From: Candidatus Stercoripulliclostridium pullicola
GTDB lineage: Bacteria > Bacillota > Clostridia > Christensenellales > DTU072
DNA length: 12,449 bases
Assembly: GCA_017694145.1 (NCBI GenBank)
Contig: JADINF010000015.1
Coordinates: 1-12,449 of the forward strand
Reading direction: 5' to 3'
Position numbers and translations under genes: made by a program. Below the pieces are notes generated by a model, which worked only from the letters and a program-made list of their open reading frames with translations, was not told the DNA's origin and ran no database searches. Shown here one piece after another: positions 1-5,935 of this stretch. Numbering within the stretch: position 1 is the stretch's first letter; each line of letters opens with the position of its first letter.

Positions 1-26
1 AGTCCAATCAATAATACCGATTTCAT
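1..26 (-). CDS. trkA: TrkA/KtrA-type K+ uptake regulator, first 8 codons only
   Basis: Only the N-terminus is inside the window; it reads MKSVLLIG and continues past base 1. This is the typical first beta strand leading into the GxGxxG Rossmann motif of TrkA/KtrA RCK proteins, the cytosolic nucleotide-binding regulators of TrkH/KtrB potassium transporters. A strong Shine-Dalgarno (AAAGGAG, complement of 32-38) lies 5 nt before this ATG. A second ATG one codon upstream (27-29) is possible but would be only 2 nt from the Shine-Dalgarno. The gene follows trkH on the same strand after about 60 nt with no terminator, so the two are probably one operon. The identification rests on eight residues plus the neighbour, so it is an inference from context. 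Confidence 0.7.
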
Positions 27-86
27 CATAACTCCTTTATGTCACGGCTTGAGCCGATTTAATATACTTATCTTTTTTTGCGTCGT

Positions 87-1412
87 TCAGCCGACGGTAA
101 GCTTTTCCTGCGGCACCTGCGCGCCGTTATGGCGTACTCCGGGCAACGTGGCGAATATGAGAGTGAGCCCGCCGACTCTGCCGAAAAACATCAACAATAT
201 CAGTATACATCTCGACAACGCTCCGAGTTCGGGCGTTATGCCGAGAGTGAGCCCGACGGTGCCTATAGCGGAAGCCGTTTCGAAAAGGCAGGAAAGAATG
301 GGTAAATTTTCCACTTTCGAAATTATAAGTCCTCCGAGGAGGAAAAGTACGAGGTACATTATAAATATCGTAGCGGCGCTGCGCACTATGCCTTCGGGCG
401 CGCGGCGTCTGAAGAATTGCGGTTGCTCCTTACGACGGAATACCGAAAACGCGTTCGCGAACAGTACGGCGACGGTAGTCGTTTTCATACCGCCCGCGGT
501 TGAGCCAGGGGAACCGCCTATAAGCATAAGCGCCATCATCAGCGTCAGTCCCGCCTCGCTTATGGCGGTAAGATTGACGGTATTGAAGCCCGCCGTTCGC
601 GGCGTTACGGACTGGAAAAGTGATACGAGCAGTCTTTTGCCGAACGGAAGATCGCCGAACTCGAAGAAAAAGTAATACAGCGTCGGCACGAATATAAGTA
701 TCGCGGTCGTAGTGAGAACAACTTTGCTTTGCATACGGTAACGCGAAAACCGCCATTTATTTTTGCGTATGTCGTCCCATGTTACGAAGCCTATCCCGCC
801 GATGATTATGAGCAACATAACGGGGATATTTACGAGCGGATCGTAGGCAAAAGAGGTAAGCGAGGAGAATTCTCCGCGTTCGCCCATAAGGTCGAAGCCC
901 GCGTTGCAGAAAGCGGATACCGAATGGAAAATGCTGTACCATATACCTTTACCCGCGCCGAAAGCCTTGATGAAAGAGGGCATCATCACGAGTGCGCCGA
1001 TAAGCTCGAATATCAATATACCGAGAATTATGAAGCCGTTGAGTTTAACGAGTCCTTTGAAGTCCGGCGCGGAGATGGCTTCGCGTAAAGTGCTTCTTTC
1101 TTTAAGATTGATTTTTTTGCCTGCCGCCATGGCGAAAGCCACGGTGAGCGTCACCACGCCCATTCCGCCGATCTGTATCAGAATGAGGATGATTGCCTGA
1201 CCGAAGCCCGACCAATACAAAGCCGTGTCTTTAACTACGAGACCGGTGACGCAGACTGCGGAAGTGGCGGTGAAAAGAGAGTCGAAAAAAGACGCGCCGC
1301 GCCCGTCTCTTGTCGCAAAGGGAAGCATCAGCAGGAGACTTCCGAGAAGAATGACCGCGGCGAAACCAATAATTATTATTTGAAACGACGATAATTTTCT
1401 ACGTAATTTCAT
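87..1412 (-). CDS. trkH: TrkH/KtrB-family potassium transporter membrane subunit
   Basis: Integral membrane K+ (or Na+-coupled K+) translocating subunit of the Trk/Ktr/HKT superfamily, 441 aa, usual for KtrB. All four pore repeats are visible with their filter loops: VCVTG (53-57), AFCNAGF (167-173), TPRTAGF (270-276) and AIGTVGL (382-388); each carries the conserved filter Gly. The GGSPGSTAGGMKTTT segment (299-313) is the gating-loop region after the third repeat. The open frame extends 78 codons further upstream, but that extension is hydrophilic, Arg-rich and runs through the promoter; KLSSFQIIIIGF right after the chosen Met matches the family N-terminus. The start has no Shine-Dalgarno and lies only about 6 nt after the predicted transcription start. 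The partner regulator trkA follows downstream. Family certain; Trk versus Ktr subtype and ion coupling not decided. Confidence 0.95.
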   Translation of the reverse strand: MKLRRKLSSFQIIIIGFAAVILLGSLLLMLPFATRDGRGASFFDSLFTATSAVCVTGLVVKDTALYWSGFGQAIILILIQIGGMGVVTLTVAFAMAAGKKINLKERSTLREAISAPDFKGLVKLNGFIILGILIFELIGALVMMPSFIKAFGAGKGIWYSIFHSVSAFCNAGFDLMGERGEFSSLTSFAYDPLVNIPVMLLIIIGGIGFVTWDDIRKNKWRFSRYRMQSKVVLTTTAILIFVPTLYYFFFEFGDLPFGKRLLVSLFQSVTPRTAGFNTVNLTAISEAGLTLMMALMLIGGSPGSTAGGMKTTTVAVLFANAFSVFRRKEQPQFFRRRAPEGIVRSAATIFIMYLVLFLLGGLIISKVENLPILSCLFETASAIGTVGLTLGITPELGALSRCILILLMFFGRVGGLTLIFATLPGVRHNGAQVPQEKLTVG

Positions 1413-1424
1413 AATATCGTGAAC

Positions 1425-1453
1425 ATTATAGCATAGCGCGGCGCGATAGGCAA
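1425..1453 (-). promoter_or_regulatory. Predicted sigmaA promoter of trkH
   Basis: On the minus strand TTGCCT (1448-1453), a 17-nt spacer ending in TGC (extended -10), then a perfect TATAAT (1425-1430). The expected transcription start is near 1418, only about 6 nt before the ATG at 1412, leaving no room for a ribosome binding site. Confidence 0.8.
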
Positions 1454-1475
1454 GCGTATTGCATAAAGAACGCCG

Positions 1476-1957
1476 ATTCCGGGCGGGCAGATGCAGCGCG
1501 TGGCGATCGCGAGATCTATAGTCAACGAACCCGACATCATACTTGCCGACGAACCCACGGGCGCGCTCGATTCCGTCTCCGGCGTACAGGTCATGGAGCT
1601 GCTCAAAGAGATTTCCGCGGAGCGGCCGGTCATAATAGTTACGCACAACGAGCAGCTCGCGCGCGAATACGCGACGCGCTCGGCAACGGAGAAACTATCA
1701 CTTCGCGCACTTATACCGTCGACGAATTGCTAGGTCTGCGTTACAGGCTCACTACCGATTCTGACTACTATTACGTGGATAACGACGGGAATTGGAATAA
1801 ATTGACCGACCGCATGGTCGGCGATCTTATCGCGACAGAATGGTGGCACGTGGTGATGATGATACTGATAAGCACGGCGTTGTCGGTGATAGCGGGCTTT
1901 ATACCGAGCCGTATCGCTTCGCGCAAAGACCCCGTGACATGTCTTAGAACCGAGTAA
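1476..1957 (+). pseudogene. Degraded MacB/LolD-like ABC transporter: ATPase C-terminal part joined to permease C-terminus
   Basis: Reading frame 1491-1680 encodes the end of an ABC ATPase: GGQMQRVAIARS (signature region), IILADEPTGALDS (Walker B and D-loop), VIIVTHN (H-loop) and EYATR. The expected LSGGQ reads IPGGQ in frame, preceded by a stop at 1464-1466; SGGQ is recovered by shifting one base, so a lesion lies near 1481. At about 1678 the frame shifts again: the canonical tail LGNGETITSRTYTVDELL continues in another frame and runs straight into a hydrophobic segment (VVMMILISTALSVIAGFI) and SRIASRKDPVTCLRTE, the typical end of an FtsX/MacB permease. The Walker A half of the ATPase and most of the permease (earlier membrane segments and extracellular domain) are missing. 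No promoter or start site is visible. Such exporters handle peptides or lipoproteins; this copy cannot function. It could derive from one fused ATPase-permease gene or two adjacent genes. Confidence 0.82.
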
Positions 1958-1966
1958 ACGTTAGTC

Positions 1967-1996
1967 AAAAAGCCGCCCCGATGAGGGCGGCTTTTT
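1967..1996. terminator. Bidirectional intrinsic terminator
   Basis: AGCCGCCC (1971-1978), loop CGATGA, GGGCGGCT (1985-1992), flanked by an A-run before and a T-run after, so the hairpin with U-tract forms on both strands. It sits between the ABC remnant (plus) and the end of the SPFH-like gene at 2012 (minus), and would stop transcription from both. Confidence 0.92.
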
Positions 1997-2011
1997 TTAC
2001 GCTTTTTATTA

Positions 2012-3397
2012 TTATTCGAGCTTAGTCGAAGGCGCTTCGGCAGCCGCAGCTTCTGCGGAAACTTCCGGTGTGCCGGAGTCGGTCTCGGTTTCCGTGTTCG
2101 CAGTCGTAACGGTAGGATTCAATACTCTTTGAACTTTTTTGACGGCGTTTTTGTCTGGAAGCAGAACCGACTTTTTCGCAAAGAATATCGTTCCGAATAC
2201 CGCTAGTGTCAGTATCGTCAGTATGATGCCCGATATGATCGAGCCGATGAAAGAGAACAGGCTCGTGAGAAGGCATACCGCAAAAAGACTGATGAAAATT
2301 ATGAACTTCTTTTTGTCTGCGGTGACGGGCACTTCTTCTTCTATGATAACGGGTTGCTCCTCTTTCTTTTTGATAGCGGCGGCTTTATAATCGGTAATTT
2401 GTCGCGCGGTAACGCTTTCTTTGTCGATCTCCGGTTTTTCTTCGTTGTATTTTTCCGTTCTGATGAGGTAACGTTTCAGCGCGAAATCTTTTTCCGCTTC
2501 CGTAAGCGTTACCGGGAAATCGGGGTATCGGCTGTGGATCTCCGCTTTTTTCTCGTATGCGGCAAGCGACAGTTCCGCGAGTTCGTTTTCCATTTCTTTT
2601 TTGATACGCTCTTTCTGCAAAGAATAGTATTCTTCTTTGATCGCTTCGTGCATATTGTCCGCAAAAGAAATTTTCTGTATAACAATATTTGTTACTTCTG
2701 CGCCGAACGGGGCAAGTACGGCATTCAGATTGTCGCACAGTTCGGCTTTTAATTCGGTGTATTTACCGCACAGAGCATAGAAACCTATTCCGTTTTCGTC
2801 CAGGAAATTTTGTAGAGTATGACGGTATTCGGTATTGACGAGATCCGACAGGGCTTCCAACGTATCGGGAAGATTTATCGAAGCTACGTCTATATCCAGA
2901 AAATCGAAAAATTTACAAGCGTTTTTCAGTTTTACCGAGAAGCGCACCTCGCTGAGAAGCGCGGCGGGAATATGTAACTCTTTATCGAAATAATATACTT
3001 CTTCGCCTTTATGCGAAACGTAGTTAAAAACGATGACCAGTTTGCCGTCGAGGCTTTTTCTGAGAGTGAAAGCGTCGCCGTTCCACTTGGAAGATGTCGC
3101 TTTCAGCCTCTGGTCAAAGTATATCTGCGCGATCTTATCGTAATACTGTTTTTCGGTCAGGTATATAAAGTTGCTATAGCTTTGATTTATCGCCAGCTCC
3201 AGAATGGCTTTGCCGTTCGGAGCGTCCTTGTCGAGCGTAGCGAGCAAAGACGGTCTTTCCGAGATCAGTCTGACAATGGCTTTATTGTCGACAGGGGTTT
3301 CCGGGTCCAGACTTCCCAACGCCTGTTTACCCGATAATACGTTCATACACGTTTGTCTGATGTCTTCGGGGAATGTATCTTTGATTTGATTGTCCAT
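2012..3397 (-). CDS. SPFH/band-7-like protein with C-terminal two-helix membrane anchor, function unknown
   Basis: 461 aa; not recognised as a named protein. Residues 1-70 are helical and polar. Residues about 140-290 have the look of an SPFH (stomatin/prohibitin/flotillin) domain: beta-rich start, a helix, FGAEVTNIVIQKISF (231-245) resembling the 'yGIeV..v.i..I' strand of that family, then a highly charged helix (EEYYSLQKERIKKEMENELAEL pattern, roughly 255-290), as expected for SPFH oligomerisation. Two hydrophobic segments (about 364-385 and 388-407) form a hairpin, followed by a basic patch and a Thr/Ala/Glu-rich tail ending at 461. There is no signal peptide, so the large N-terminal part should be cytosolic. 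Its Shine-Dalgarno (AAGGAGG, complement of 3410-3416) overlaps the stop codon of the zinc-ribbon gene upstream, so the two genes are translated from one mRNA. SPFH assignment is by eye and moderate; the ORF itself is certain. Confidence 0.85.
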   Translation of the reverse strand: MDNQIKDTFPEDIRQTCMNVLSGKQALGSLDPETPVDNKAIVRLISERPSLLATLDKDAPNGKAILELAINQSYSNFIYLTEKQYYDKIAQIYFDQRLKATSSKWNGDAFTLRKSLDGKLVIVFNYVSHKGEEVYYFDKELHIPAALLSEVRFSVKLKNACKFFDFLDIDVASINLPDTLEALSDLVNTEYRHTLQNFLDENGIGFYALCGKYTELKAELCDNLNAVLAPFGAEVTNIVIQKISFADNMHEAIKEEYYSLQKERIKKEMENELAELSLAAYEKKAEIHSRYPDFPVTLTEAEKDFALKRYLIRTEKYNEEKPEIDKESVTARQITDYKAAAIKKKEEQPVIIEEEVPVTADKKKFIIFISLFAVCLLTSLFSFIGSIISGIILTILTLAVFGTIFFAKKSVLLPDKNAVKKVQRVLNPTVTTANTETETDSGTPEVSAEAAAAEAPSTKLE

Positions 3398-3414
3398 AAT
3401 TTAATCTGTCCTCC

Positions 3415-3603
3415 TTAAAATAAATAATTACTGCACATTTTACAAATGCCGTCGTTTTTTTTGTTGGCGTGACCGCAAACGGGACAGATCACTGCGTCGT
3501 CATAGCGTTCAGCTGCCTCAAGCAGACGCTTAAGTTCTTTTGCAGAGATTTGTACTTGATCGTTTGTGTCGGATTCAGGCTTTCTTCCCGAAAAATCTTC
3601 CAT
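3415..3603 (-). CDS. Small zinc-ribbon protein (62 aa)
   Basis: 62 aa: a short acidic/polar start, an amphipathic helix (AKELKRLLEAAERY, 21-34), then a treble-clef/zinc-ribbon motif C40-x2-C43-x10-C54-x2-C57 (CPVC ... CKMC) ending three residues after. This will bind one Zn2+ and likely mediates protein or nucleic-acid contacts; no catalytic domain. The start is fixed by AGGAGG (complement of 3613-3618), nine nt before ATG 3601-3603; an upstream TTG in the same frame lies inside the Shine-Dalgarno and is rejected. It is the first gene of a two-gene operon with the SPFH-like gene 17 nt downstream. Zinc ribbons are commonly found on or next to SPFH-family proteins of the Bacillus YdjI type, so a physical partnership is plausible but inferred. 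Confidence 0.85.
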   Translation of the reverse strand: MEDFSGRKPESDTNDQVQISAKELKRLLEAAERYDDAVICPVCGHANKKNDGICKMCSNYLF

Positions 3604-3634
3604 AAAACATAACCTCCTCAACTTATTGTTATTT

Positions 3635-3663
3635 ATTTTATAATAATTCTATGATGAAGTCAA
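3635..3663 (-). promoter_or_regulatory. Predicted sigmaA promoter of the zinc-ribbon/SPFH-like operon
   Basis: Minus strand TTGACT (3658-3663), 17-nt spacer, TAAAAT (3635-3640). Expected start near 3628, giving a leader of about 25 nt that contains the AGGAGG site. The region from 3664 to 3746 upstream is AT-rich and shows nothing else. Confidence 0.72.
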
Positions 3664-3746
3664 TATGGTATGATTAAATAGTACTTTCAACTTATTTATC
3701 TTGAAAACGTGCCGATCTGAAATAAACCTTCGATAGGGTAAAGCAT

Positions 3747-3779
3747 AATAAAAAACCGTTCCCATACGGAAACGGTTTT
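3747..3779 (-). terminator. Intrinsic terminator after tRNA-Pro
   Basis: On the minus strand AAAACCGTTTCC, loop GTAT, GGGAACGGTTTT then TTATT: a 12-bp stem with one G-U pair and a U-tract. It begins at the encoded CCA end of the tRNA and closes the rpsT-tRNA transcription unit. Confidence 0.88.
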
Positions 3780-3855
3780 GGTCTGGGTGAGAAGATTTGA
3801 ACTTCCGGCCTCTTGAACCCCATTCAAGCGCGCTACCAAGCTGCGCCACACCCAG
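3779..3855 (-). tRNA. tRNA-Pro (anticodon GGG)
   Basis: 77 nt including an encoded CCA. Cloverleaf read on the minus strand: acceptor CTGGGTG/CACCCAG (7 bp), D stem GCGC/GCGC with loop AGCTTGGTA, anticodon stem CTTGA/TCAAG with loop ATGGGGT (anticodon GGG at 3819-3821, reading CCC and CCU), 5-nt variable region AGGCC, T stem GGAAG/CTTCT (one G-U) with loop TTCAAAT, discriminator A. It lies 38 nt downstream of rpsT on the same strand with no strong terminator between (a short GAGCC-TTAC-GGCTC hairpin at 3860-3873 has no U-tract), so it is probably cut out of the rpsT transcript. Confidence 0.96.
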
Positions 3856-3893
3856 ATATGAGCCTTACGGCTCGGGATATAAATAAGACTTCG

Positions 3894-4154
3894 TTAGGCT
3901 TTCTTCAGATCGGAAAGCATTTTGCTCAAGCGCGCCACCTTGCGGCTTACGGTATTGTCCTTGTAGATGCCCGCTTTGGTGATGGTGCTGACGGTGACGG
4001 GGAGAAGCTCCTCGGCGAGCGCTACGTTGCCTTCGGCTATAGCCGCTTCGTATTTTTTGACTGCGTTCTTGCACTTGGTGCGCAGGCTGGTATTCTTCGC
4101 GTTTTCTTCCTTCGTTATCAGAATCCTTTTTTTCTGGGACTTAATGTTTGCCAT
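3894..4154 (-). CDS. rpsT: 30S ribosomal protein S20
   Basis: 86 aa, full length for bS20, which binds 16S rRNA at the base of the small subunit and supports assembly. MANIKSQKKRI at the N-terminus, the basic NTSLRTKCKNAVKKYEAAI helix and the C-terminal STITKAGIYKDNTVSRKVARL segment (about 56-76; family form 'kaa.KgvihkN.AaRkKSRL') are diagnostic. Start supported by AAGGAG (complement of 4161-4166) eight nt upstream. It is divergent from gpr and followed by tRNA-Pro on the same strand, so it likely heads a two-gene rpsT-tRNA unit. The leader between the promoter and the ATG is about 47 nt with no obvious large structure. Confidence 0.97.
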   Translation of the reverse strand: MANIKSQKKRILITKEENAKNTSLRTKCKNAVKKYEAAIAEGNVALAEELLPVTVSTITKAGIYKDNTVSRKVARLSKMLSDLKKA

Positions 4155-4207
4155 TATTATCTCCTTATTTTTACTTAACTATCGATCGTATTCTCACGTG
4201 CCTAACT

Positions 4208-4236
4208 ATAATATCACAATAGTTTGAAGTTTGCAA
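4208..4236 (-). promoter_or_regulatory. Predicted sigmaA promoter of rpsT
   Basis: Minus strand TTGCAA (4231-4236), 17-nt spacer ending in TGA (extended -10), TATTAT (4208-4213). Transcription start expected near 4201. It lies within 50 nt of the divergent gpr start. Confidence 0.75.
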
Positions 4237-4278
4237 TCGATTTTGAATTATTTTTCGAGTTGTGCCAACACTATTTTT

Positions 4279-5112
4279 ATGAGCGAATTTTGCGAACTGG
4301 TAGCGGAATACGAAACGATGAATGCCGCGCGCCTCGCTGGGGCGTTCGCGGCGGAAGGAAAAATATCTCTCGACAGGCGCGACGACGGCGGAAACAGCAC
4401 GTATTTCATAACTCTCGGCGAAGATATTTATTACGATCCCGCGCTGAAAGCGGAACTTGCGGAAAAAGTCGCGCGCGTTTTGCGCGCGCTGTTTAAGAAA
4501 CACGGAGTGACCAAGCGCGATCTCGTGATGGCTGTAGGCGTAGGAAACGAAGGAATGACAGCGGATGCGCTCGGCGCGAAAACTCTTAAATATCTCGATA
4601 TAACCGAGCATCTGTACGCCGCAAAACTCAAACCGCGAGGCAAAGGACGCCTGTCCGGAGTGGCGAGCGGGGTAAGCGGCGTTACGGGGCTCGAATCCTA
4701 CGAGATAGTGCGAGGAGTGACGGACAGAGTGTCTCCGAAACTCGTCATAGCGGTGGATACGCTCGCGGCAAGACAGGCTATGAGGCTTAAGCGCGTCGTG
4801 CAGATATCGGACAGGGGACTTGTCCCCGGTTCGGGTGTCAGTAACGCCAGAGCGCCGCTCAACGAGGAAAGCCTCGGCGTTCCCGTAGTGGCGATAGGAG
4901 TGCCTCTTGTGATATACGCAAGGAACATACTGCTCGAATACGCGGGCGGTTACAGGCTTTCCGATCTCGCGGGCGGTAAAGACAACGCCTATAACCGTTC
5001 GGCGCGCGAACTCGAGGATCTCGTCGTCACTTTGAAAGAGATAGACGTAGCGGTCGAGGACTTTGCGGAAGCTTTGGGCAGAGGGATCAACGCGGCGGTG
5101 CACGGTATGTAA
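4279..5112 (+). CDS. gpr: Spore germination protease GPR, N-terminally short form
   Basis: 277 aa aspartic endopeptidase (family A25) that degrades small acid-soluble spore proteins during germination. Motifs: VGVGNEGMTADALG (86-99), ITEHL, SGVASGVSGVTGLES (126-140), LVIAVDTLAAR (155-165), QISDRGLVPGSGVSNAR (175-191), GVPVVAIGVP (200-209). Both aspartates implicated in catalysis in Bacillus GPR are present (Asp96, Asp160). The usual start region containing the propeptide and the RTDLA motif is missing: only about 40 residues precede the strand TYFITL, against roughly 70 or more in Bacillus. I chose ATG 4279; an in-frame ATG at 4231 and another at 4318 are possible, and none has a good Shine-Dalgarno. 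No sigmaA promoter is visible, as expected if a sporulation sigma factor is used, but no convincing sigmaG site was found either. murI follows 31 nt downstream. Family confident; start uncertain. Confidence 0.9.
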   Translation: MSEFCELVAEYETMNAARLAGAFAAEGKISLDRRDDGGNSTYFITLGEDIYYDPALKAELAEKVARVLRALFKKHGVTKRDLVMAVGVGNEGMTADALGAKTLKYLDITEHLYAAKLKPRGKGRLSGVASGVSGVTGLESYEIVRGVTDRVSPKLVIAVDTLAARQAMRLKRVVQISDRGLVPGSGVSNARAPLNEESLGVPVVAIGVPLVIYARNILLEYAGGYRLSDLAGGKDNAYNRSARELEDLVVTLKEIDVAVEDFAEALGRGINAAVHGM

Positions 5113-5143
5113 CACGCGTGAAGCGATACGCATATATTGGCGT

Positions 5144-5842
5144 ATGCACATAGGCGTTCTGGACTCCGGAATAGGCGGGCTCGCGCTGCTTGCAGAGCTC
5201 GTCAGAAAATACCCGGATAATCGATTTACATATTACTCGGATAACCGATACGCTCCTTACGGTAGCCGAAACATCGATTATCTGAAATGGCGCGTGCATA
5301 CCGTATGCGACGAACTGAAAGGCAGAGGAGCGCAGGCGATAGCTTTAGGGTGCAATACGGCGGGGAGTAATCTCGCAAGCGAACTCCGTTCTTCCTATTC
5401 TTTACCTATTGCCGCCGTGTCGCCCGAAGCTTACCCCGAAAGAGAAAAGACGCTCATAATGTGCACGCCGCTCACCGCGCTTTCGCGGGGAGTGAGAGAG
5501 TACGTAGAGCGCGGAGCCGCGGTCTACGCGGATCCCGCGCTCGTACCGCTCATCGAAAGGCACCGTTTCGATCTCCGACCCGTCGCCGAATACGTTTTGC
5601 CGAAGCTTAAAGAATATTCTCCCGAAGCCGTGTCGCTCGGCTGTACCCATTACGTATATCTGGCGGAGTACGTTTCTTCCGCGCTCGGCGTGAGGCTTTA
5701 CGACGGCTGCGCGCGCGCCGCAAGCGAGCTCGCCCCTTTTGCGGGCGGTTGCGGCGACGGTTCCGTCACTTTCGTTTTCAGCGGCGAAAACGAAAGAGAA
5801 GCATACGAATTTTTATTAAACAAACTGCTTTCGCGCGATTAA
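5144..5842 (+). CDS. murI: Glutamate racemase, short form
   Basis: 232 aa against about 260-275 for typical MurI. It interconverts L- and D-glutamate, supplying D-Glu for peptidoglycan. Motifs: IGVLDSGIGGL (3-13), the DNRYAPYG segment (33-40, family form GDxxxxPYG), first catalytic cysteine in LGCNTA (Cys70) and second in LGCTHY (Cys167), so both acid/base residues are present. The stretch between the two cysteines is shortened and the C-terminal region is divergent; the usual P after GCTHY is V. The open frame extends upstream into gpr; ATG 5144 is chosen because IGVLDSG starts two residues later. There is no clear Shine-Dalgarno. It is 31 nt after gpr on the same strand with no terminator, so co-transcription is likely. 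It could in principle be a related Asp/Glu racemase-superfamily enzyme, but the motif set fits MurI best. Confidence 0.9.
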   Translation: MHIGVLDSGIGGLALLAELVRKYPDNRFTYYSDNRYAPYGSRNIDYLKWRVHTVCDELKGRGAQAIALGCNTAGSNLASELRSSYSLPIAAVSPEAYPEREKTLIMCTPLTALSRGVREYVERGAAVYADPALVPLIERHRFDLRPVAEYVLPKLKEYSPEAVSLGCTHYVYLAEYVSSALGVRLYDGCARAASELAPFAGGCGDGSVTFVFSGENEREAYEFLLNKLLSRD

Positions 5843-5873
5843 AAGCGCAAATTTCGAAATTTGGAAAATTTCC

Positions 5874-5902
5874 TTGAAATTTATCCCCGCATATAGTATC
5901 AT
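5874..5902 (+). promoter_or_regulatory. Predicted sigmaA promoter of the EF-G-like gene
   Basis: TTGAAA (5874-5879), 17-nt spacer, TATCAT (5897-5902); start near 5909, leader about 27 nt with AAAGGAG (5919-5925) before ATG 5936. It is preceded by four AAATTT tracts (5849-5882) that may act like an UP element. Confidence 0.78.
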
Positions 5903-5935
5903 AGATGTACTGTTAATTAAAGGAGATAATTATAG

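Noticed and set aside
45..56. CGGC-TTGA-GCCG hairpin between trkH and trkA as a terminator
   Set aside because: 4-bp stem without a U-tract; the two genes most likely form one operon.
49..675. 208-codon open frame on the plus strand opposite trkH
   Set aside because: Opposite a complete TrkH with all four filter repeats; no supporting signals.
3860..3873. GAGCC-TTAC-GGCTC hairpin between rpsT and tRNA-Pro as a terminator
   Set aside because: Only 5 bp and no U-tract on either strand; at most a processing signal.
4243..4275. Possible sigmaG promoter (GAATT ... CACTATT) before gpr
   Set aside because: Spacer is about 19 nt, both boxes have mismatches, and the -10 would end only 4 nt before the chosen start codon.
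4171..5151. 326-codon open frame on the minus strand opposite gpr
   Set aside because: Antisense to a clear GPR; rich in Arg, His and Tyr, typical of an antisense frame.
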